DNA of 64,000 nucleotides, taken from positions 1-64,000 of the forward strand of contig JAIKWU010000021.1 of the NCBI GenBank assembly GCA_024684455.1. The letters run 5' to 3'. Each line of letters opens with the position of its first letter. Positions within the stretch are counted from its first letter, which is position 1. Below, in pieces: positions 61,255 through 64,000 of this stretch. Below the pieces are notes generated by a model. It did not search any database and was not told the DNA's origin. It saw only the letters and a list, made by a program, of their open reading frames with translations. The translations under genes and the position numbers were made by a program. Source of the DNA: Bacteroidaceae bacterium (GTDB lineage Bacteria; Bacteroidota; Bacteroidia; Bacteroidales; Bacteroidaceae).

Positions 61255-62349
61255 ATGAAGCGTCTCTTGTATTCTTTGCTTTCCGTCGCATTCACCCTCT
61301 GTCTGCTGACCTCTTCCTGCACCCATGATAAGGAAGACGACACCCTCATACCTACCGAAAACAAAACCGGACAAGACGAAGAGGCTGGAAACAAAGCGGA
61401 TGACAACGGAGATGACCCTTCCGACTCTGAAAACGGAAACGGCGATGAACCCATCATCCCCTACTTCGACAACGCCCCCCTCCCCATCGGAAAGGAAACC
61501 CTCCGCATCCTTGCTATCGGCAACAGTTATACCCTCGACGGAACTGCCTATCTGCAAGACCTGCTCGACAACCTCGGACTCGACCGCAGCCGATACTGCG
61601 TCATGGTAGCCATGCGTGCCAACTCCTCCCTTCAGACATGGTCGGAAATCTATGAAGACGAAAGCGTTGAGCCCTGGCTCCAATGTCAAGCAGGAACTCT
61701 CAAAATGGACTACAACCACGCCTCTCTCAAGACTCTACTATCACAGCCCTGGGACATCGTCGTACTCCAACAAGTAAGTTACTACGCCATCACTTACCTT
61801 ACCTACTCCCCCTGGCTGCGCACCCTCATCGATGCTGTCCGCACCCACTGCACCAACCCTGACGTCTGCCTTGCATGGCATCTCGTCCATTCCTACAGCG
61901 ACAGCTACATCTACAACGGAGAAATGTTGAGCGAGAAACGCTGGGCCAACATTAGTGCCTCCGCCCAACTTGTTGCCCGTCACGATGGCATCAACGTCAT
62001 CATTCCTATGGGCACTGCCATCCAGAATGCCCGTAACAGCATGCTGGAGAATGTCACCGACCTCACCCGCGACCACATCCATCTGGGCTTAGGCGTAGCC
62101 CGTTACATAGCAGCCTGCACATGGGTCGAAACCCTCTTCGACCCCGTCTTCGGCACCCAAATGACCGAACTGACTGCCAACCATCCACTGACAAATGTAG
62201 AGGAAAACGGAACAGGGTTCGATTCCTTCATTCTAGGATCCTCTATAGCCGTCACAGACGACAACCGCCCCCTCTGCATACAGTGTGCCCATTGGGCATG
62301 CACAGCCCCTTATCAAATTACCACTGAATACACTGAACAGGGCGAGTAA
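61255..62349 (+). CDS. DUF4886 lipoprotein (second tandem copy)
   Basis: A 364-residue paralogue of the preceding gene with lipobox TSSC and, after it, a 55-residue acidic low-complexity linker (EDDTLIPTENKTGQDEEAGN). RILAIGNSYTLDGTAYLQDLL, VVLQQVSYYAITY and DLTRDHIHLGLGVARYIAAC correspond to the SGNH blocks; block V has His-Ile-His where the first copy has Gly-Thr-His. Codons end mostly in C. Probable surface or periplasmic esterase-like enzyme acting on a glycan; substrate unknown. Confidence 0.88.
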   Translation: MKRLLYSLLSVAFTLCLLTSSCTHDKEDDTLIPTENKTGQDEEAGNKADDNGDDPSDSENGNGDEPIIPYFDNAPLPIGKETLRILAIGNSYTLDGTAYLQDLLDNLGLDRSRYCVMVAMRANSSLQTWSEIYEDESVEPWLQCQAGTLKMDYNHASLKTLLSQPWDIVVLQQVSYYAITYLTYSPWLRTLIDAVRTHCTNPDVCLAWHLVHSYSDSYIYNGEMLSEKRWANISASAQLVARHDGINVIIPMGTAIQNARNSMLENVTDLTRDHIHLGLGVARYIAACTWVETLFDPVFGTQMTELTANHPLTNVEENGTGFDSFILGSSIAVTDDNRPLCIQCAHWACTAPYQITTEYTEQGE

Positions 62350-62379
62350 TATAACAAGCAACATAAGAGAAAAAAAACT

Positions 62380-63756
62380 ATGATACAGACCCTCACAGCA
62401 TTGACCATACTTCTTGCCACCCTCACCCAGCAGATGATCGATCGTTCAGAGGGTAGTTTTACTGTATCACAAACCTATACCCTCGGCGGTCAGGCTCTCA
62501 CCTTACCCACAGGCTATCAACTGGTATTCAAGAAGGGAGGGCACCTCTCTAACGGCACTCTCCGCGCCATCGAAGGCAGAATTTCCGCCTCGTCCAAGCG
62601 CAGCATCTTCGCCGCCGACATTGTCATCGAAGGCAGTTGGAACGTCCCCAATATATACGACAAGTGGTTCGACTACACACAGCCTGATACCAACCATCCC
62701 GTCCCAGCAAACCAGATCATCCGCAATCTACTCGCCCTCGCCAACGACGACCACTCTAATCATATCTTCTTCTCACGCAACCGTAGCTATTACTTCGAAC
62801 TCCCCTACAAGGGAAAAGCCAACTTTGGCGAACGCGTGGCGCACAAGGTCATCAAGGGAGTCACCAGACGCAACTATCTCGAACTCTATGGTGACGATTA
62901 CGACTTCCTGCGCATCTTCACGATCCCCTCACGCACTCATATTACCCTCCACAGCAACCTTCAGATGCTACCCACCAACGTCGGAGCCTACTTCGTGTTC
63001 ATGCAGAAAGACAAACATGACATCATCATCGAGGGTGGCGGCTCCATCCGAGGCGACGCACCAGCCCACCTTTACGACAACCCTCTTCTGCCACCCTCCT
63101 ACTACGGAGAATGGGGACACATCTTCTGCTTCATGCGGTGTCGGGACATCACCCTACGCGACATCACCATTGCTGACGCTTTTGGCGACTGCGTTTCCTA
63201 TCATGGCACCTACGGCATCAATGACCACTCACCCCGTTGGGGCGAACGGCTCACCATGCAGCGCGTGCGCATCATCAACGCTCGTCGCAACGGAATTACG
63301 CTAGCAGCCCGCAACTGCCGCATATCTGAATGCCATTTCGATCAATGTGGCATGAATAACGGTACCTATCCCATGTCAGCCATCGACTTCGAAGCTGACG
63401 GACTCGACACCTGGCCCGAATTGGGCAATCAAAATGTCATCATGGAGAACTGTACCTTCGGCAGGAACAAACGCGACATCGCAGCCAGCAACAATAATCT
63501 TCCCTCTTACGGGAAAATTGCCACCACCATCCGAGGCTGCTATTTTCCTAATCCCATCCGCATCACATGGGGTAACTGGCTCCGCTTCGAGCGCTGCACA
63601 ATTACCTCCTTCATTGGTGCCTGGAACCGTCCTGTAGATACCAACAACTCAGTCAAGCACAACGAATTTATTGATTGCCGAATCATCGATTTCCCTGAAA
63701 TTCTGAAAACATCCTCTTGGGACAACACATTCATAAACTGTACAATCGGGAAATAG
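62380..63756 (+). CDS. Right-handed beta-helix protein, pectate-lyase-like
   Basis: A 458-residue protein with a short hydrophobic N-terminus (TLTALTILLATLTQQ) that may be a signal. The body is a parallel beta-helix: repeated short strands such as HDIIIEGGGSIRG, RDITLRDITIADAFGDCVS, RNCRISECHFDQCG and QNVIMENCTFGRNKRDI, the pattern of pectate lyase/GH28-type folds. It would bind or cleave a polysaccharide. It follows the DUF4886 pair by 30 bases and shares its C-rich codon use, so the three genes likely act together. Confidence 0.85.
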   Translation: MIQTLTALTILLATLTQQMIDRSEGSFTVSQTYTLGGQALTLPTGYQLVFKKGGHLSNGTLRAIEGRISASSKRSIFAADIVIEGSWNVPNIYDKWFDYTQPDTNHPVPANQIIRNLLALANDDHSNHIFFSRNRSYYFELPYKGKANFGERVAHKVIKGVTRRNYLELYGDDYDFLRIFTIPSRTHITLHSNLQMLPTNVGAYFVFMQKDKHDIIIEGGGSIRGDAPAHLYDNPLLPPSYYGEWGHIFCFMRCRDITLRDITIADAFGDCVSYHGTYGINDHSPRWGERLTMQRVRIINARRNGITLAARNCRISECHFDQCGMNNGTYPMSAIDFEADGLDTWPELGNQNVIMENCTFGRNKRDIAASNNNLPSYGKIATTIRGCYFPNPIRITWGNWLRFERCTITSFIGAWNRPVDTNNSVKHNEFIDCRIIDFPEILKTSSWDNTFINCTIGK

Positions 63757-63786
63757 CAGTCAAAGGAAAGGCTGATTTTTGTACCA

Positions 63787-63874
63787 CAGTGTATCATCAT
63801 TCACACCACAGCCTACATGCACTCATACTGCAGTGTGAACATATTTGCACCGCAGTATAAATAAATCTTATGTC
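63787..63874. repeat. 22-bp-period intergenic repeat array E (four units)
   Basis: CAGTG/CAGCC/CAGTG/CAGTA anchors at 63787, 63809, 63831 and 63853, exactly 22 bases apart, preceded by YACC or YACT words (GTACCACAGTG, CACCACAGCC, ATACTGCAGTG, GCACCGCAGTA). It lies between the convergent beta-helix gene and the next minus-strand gene. Confidence 0.8.
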
Positions 63875-63883
63875 ACTTGACGG

Positions 63884-64000
63884 CTAAGTCAAGATTTTCT
63901 GATAAAAATCATAGACATTTTTTGCTGATGCCTGCGACGTGTACAACTGGTTGACTGTGGCAAAGGCGCGCTCACGAAGTGTAGCGTACTGTTCTTTTGG
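63884..64000 (-). CDS. C-terminal end of a gene, possibly a glycosyltransferase (partial)
   Basis: The last 38 codons of a minus-strand gene whose start lies beyond the window. It reads YATLRERAFATVNQLYTSQ and ends VYDFYQKILT, then TAG. The pattern of an amphipathic C-terminal helix with an aromatic near the end is common for family 4 glycosyltransferases, but this piece is too short to assign. Confidence 0.6.
   Translation of the reverse strand, partial: PKEQYATLRERAFATVNQLYTSQASAKNVYDFYQKILT

Overview
The window looks like a chromosomal segment of a Bacteroidota bacterium, most likely a Prevotella-type member of the Bacteroidales. The grounds are: promoters of the form TTTG-N19/20-TAnnTTTG; a tmRNA whose tag reads GNNTYALAA; a tRNA and a tmRNA with no encoded CCA; many lipoproteins; and families typical of the group (Wzi-like outer-membrane protein, DUF4886, DUF4922, DUF6078-like, WbsX, bleomycin-hydrolase-like peptidase). 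No species can be named from the sequence alone.

Layout. 1-8026 (minus) is a galactose/hexose region: a truncated sodium:sugar symporter, a lipoprotein mutarotase, a small HTH/nuclease-like pair, then a galM-transporter-galK operon; galT and galE are not in the window. 8287-9491 (plus) holds an acidic-tailed protein and the tmRNA. 9553-13479 (minus) is a housekeeping operon (surE, lpxB, a small protein, rsmA, a flippase-like membrane protein). 13690-19432 (plus) carries tRNA-Gln, rsfS, ftsH, cdsA and a DUF349 protein. 19516-26317 (minus) contains a lipocalin-like lipoprotein, a Wzi-like protein, rny, zapA with a coiled-coil partner, a DUF4886 protein and a SPOR lipoprotein. 26510-27439 (plus) is a YtxH/holin-like stress-type membrane operon. 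27506-36364 (minus) has mutS2 and a four-gene run with a bleomycin-hydrolase-like peptidase, a calcium P-type ATPase and a catalytically degenerate S41 protein. 36481-41499 (plus) has a DPP-IV-like peptidase, a MATE pump, a cytidylate-kinase-like protein and a cysteine-rich lipoprotein.

41573-44199 (minus) is a restriction/defence-like unit: an EcoRI-type adenine methyltransferase and a DUF262-HNH protein with overlapping genes, preceded by a promoter and a roughly 340-base, strongly structured leader. 44716-49252 (minus) is a four-gene operon probably concerned with muropeptide uptake and cell-wall handling (GT2, DUF4922, SpoIID, AmpG). CstA with a tiny membrane partner follows at 49912-51563. 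51591-59753 (minus) is an AT-richer surface-polysaccharide locus that mixes a PglC-type initiating transferase, a WbsX protein and acetyltransferases with a complete acyl-activation cassette (two ACPs, an ANL ligase, a KAS III, an SDR). 60250-63756 (plus) carries two tandem DUF4886 lipoproteins and a beta-helix protein.

The most unusual signals are non-coding. Short arrays with an exact 22-bp (and in one place 21-bp) period occur in at least five intergenic gaps and may be degenerate in a sixth. The leader of the methyltransferase operon has nested stems and mutually exclusive alternative pairings. A TACTTTG-type 7-mer repeat has entered coding DNA in lpxB and in a lipoprotein signal peptide. 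All homology calls are made by eye from sequence motifs; no database search was run.
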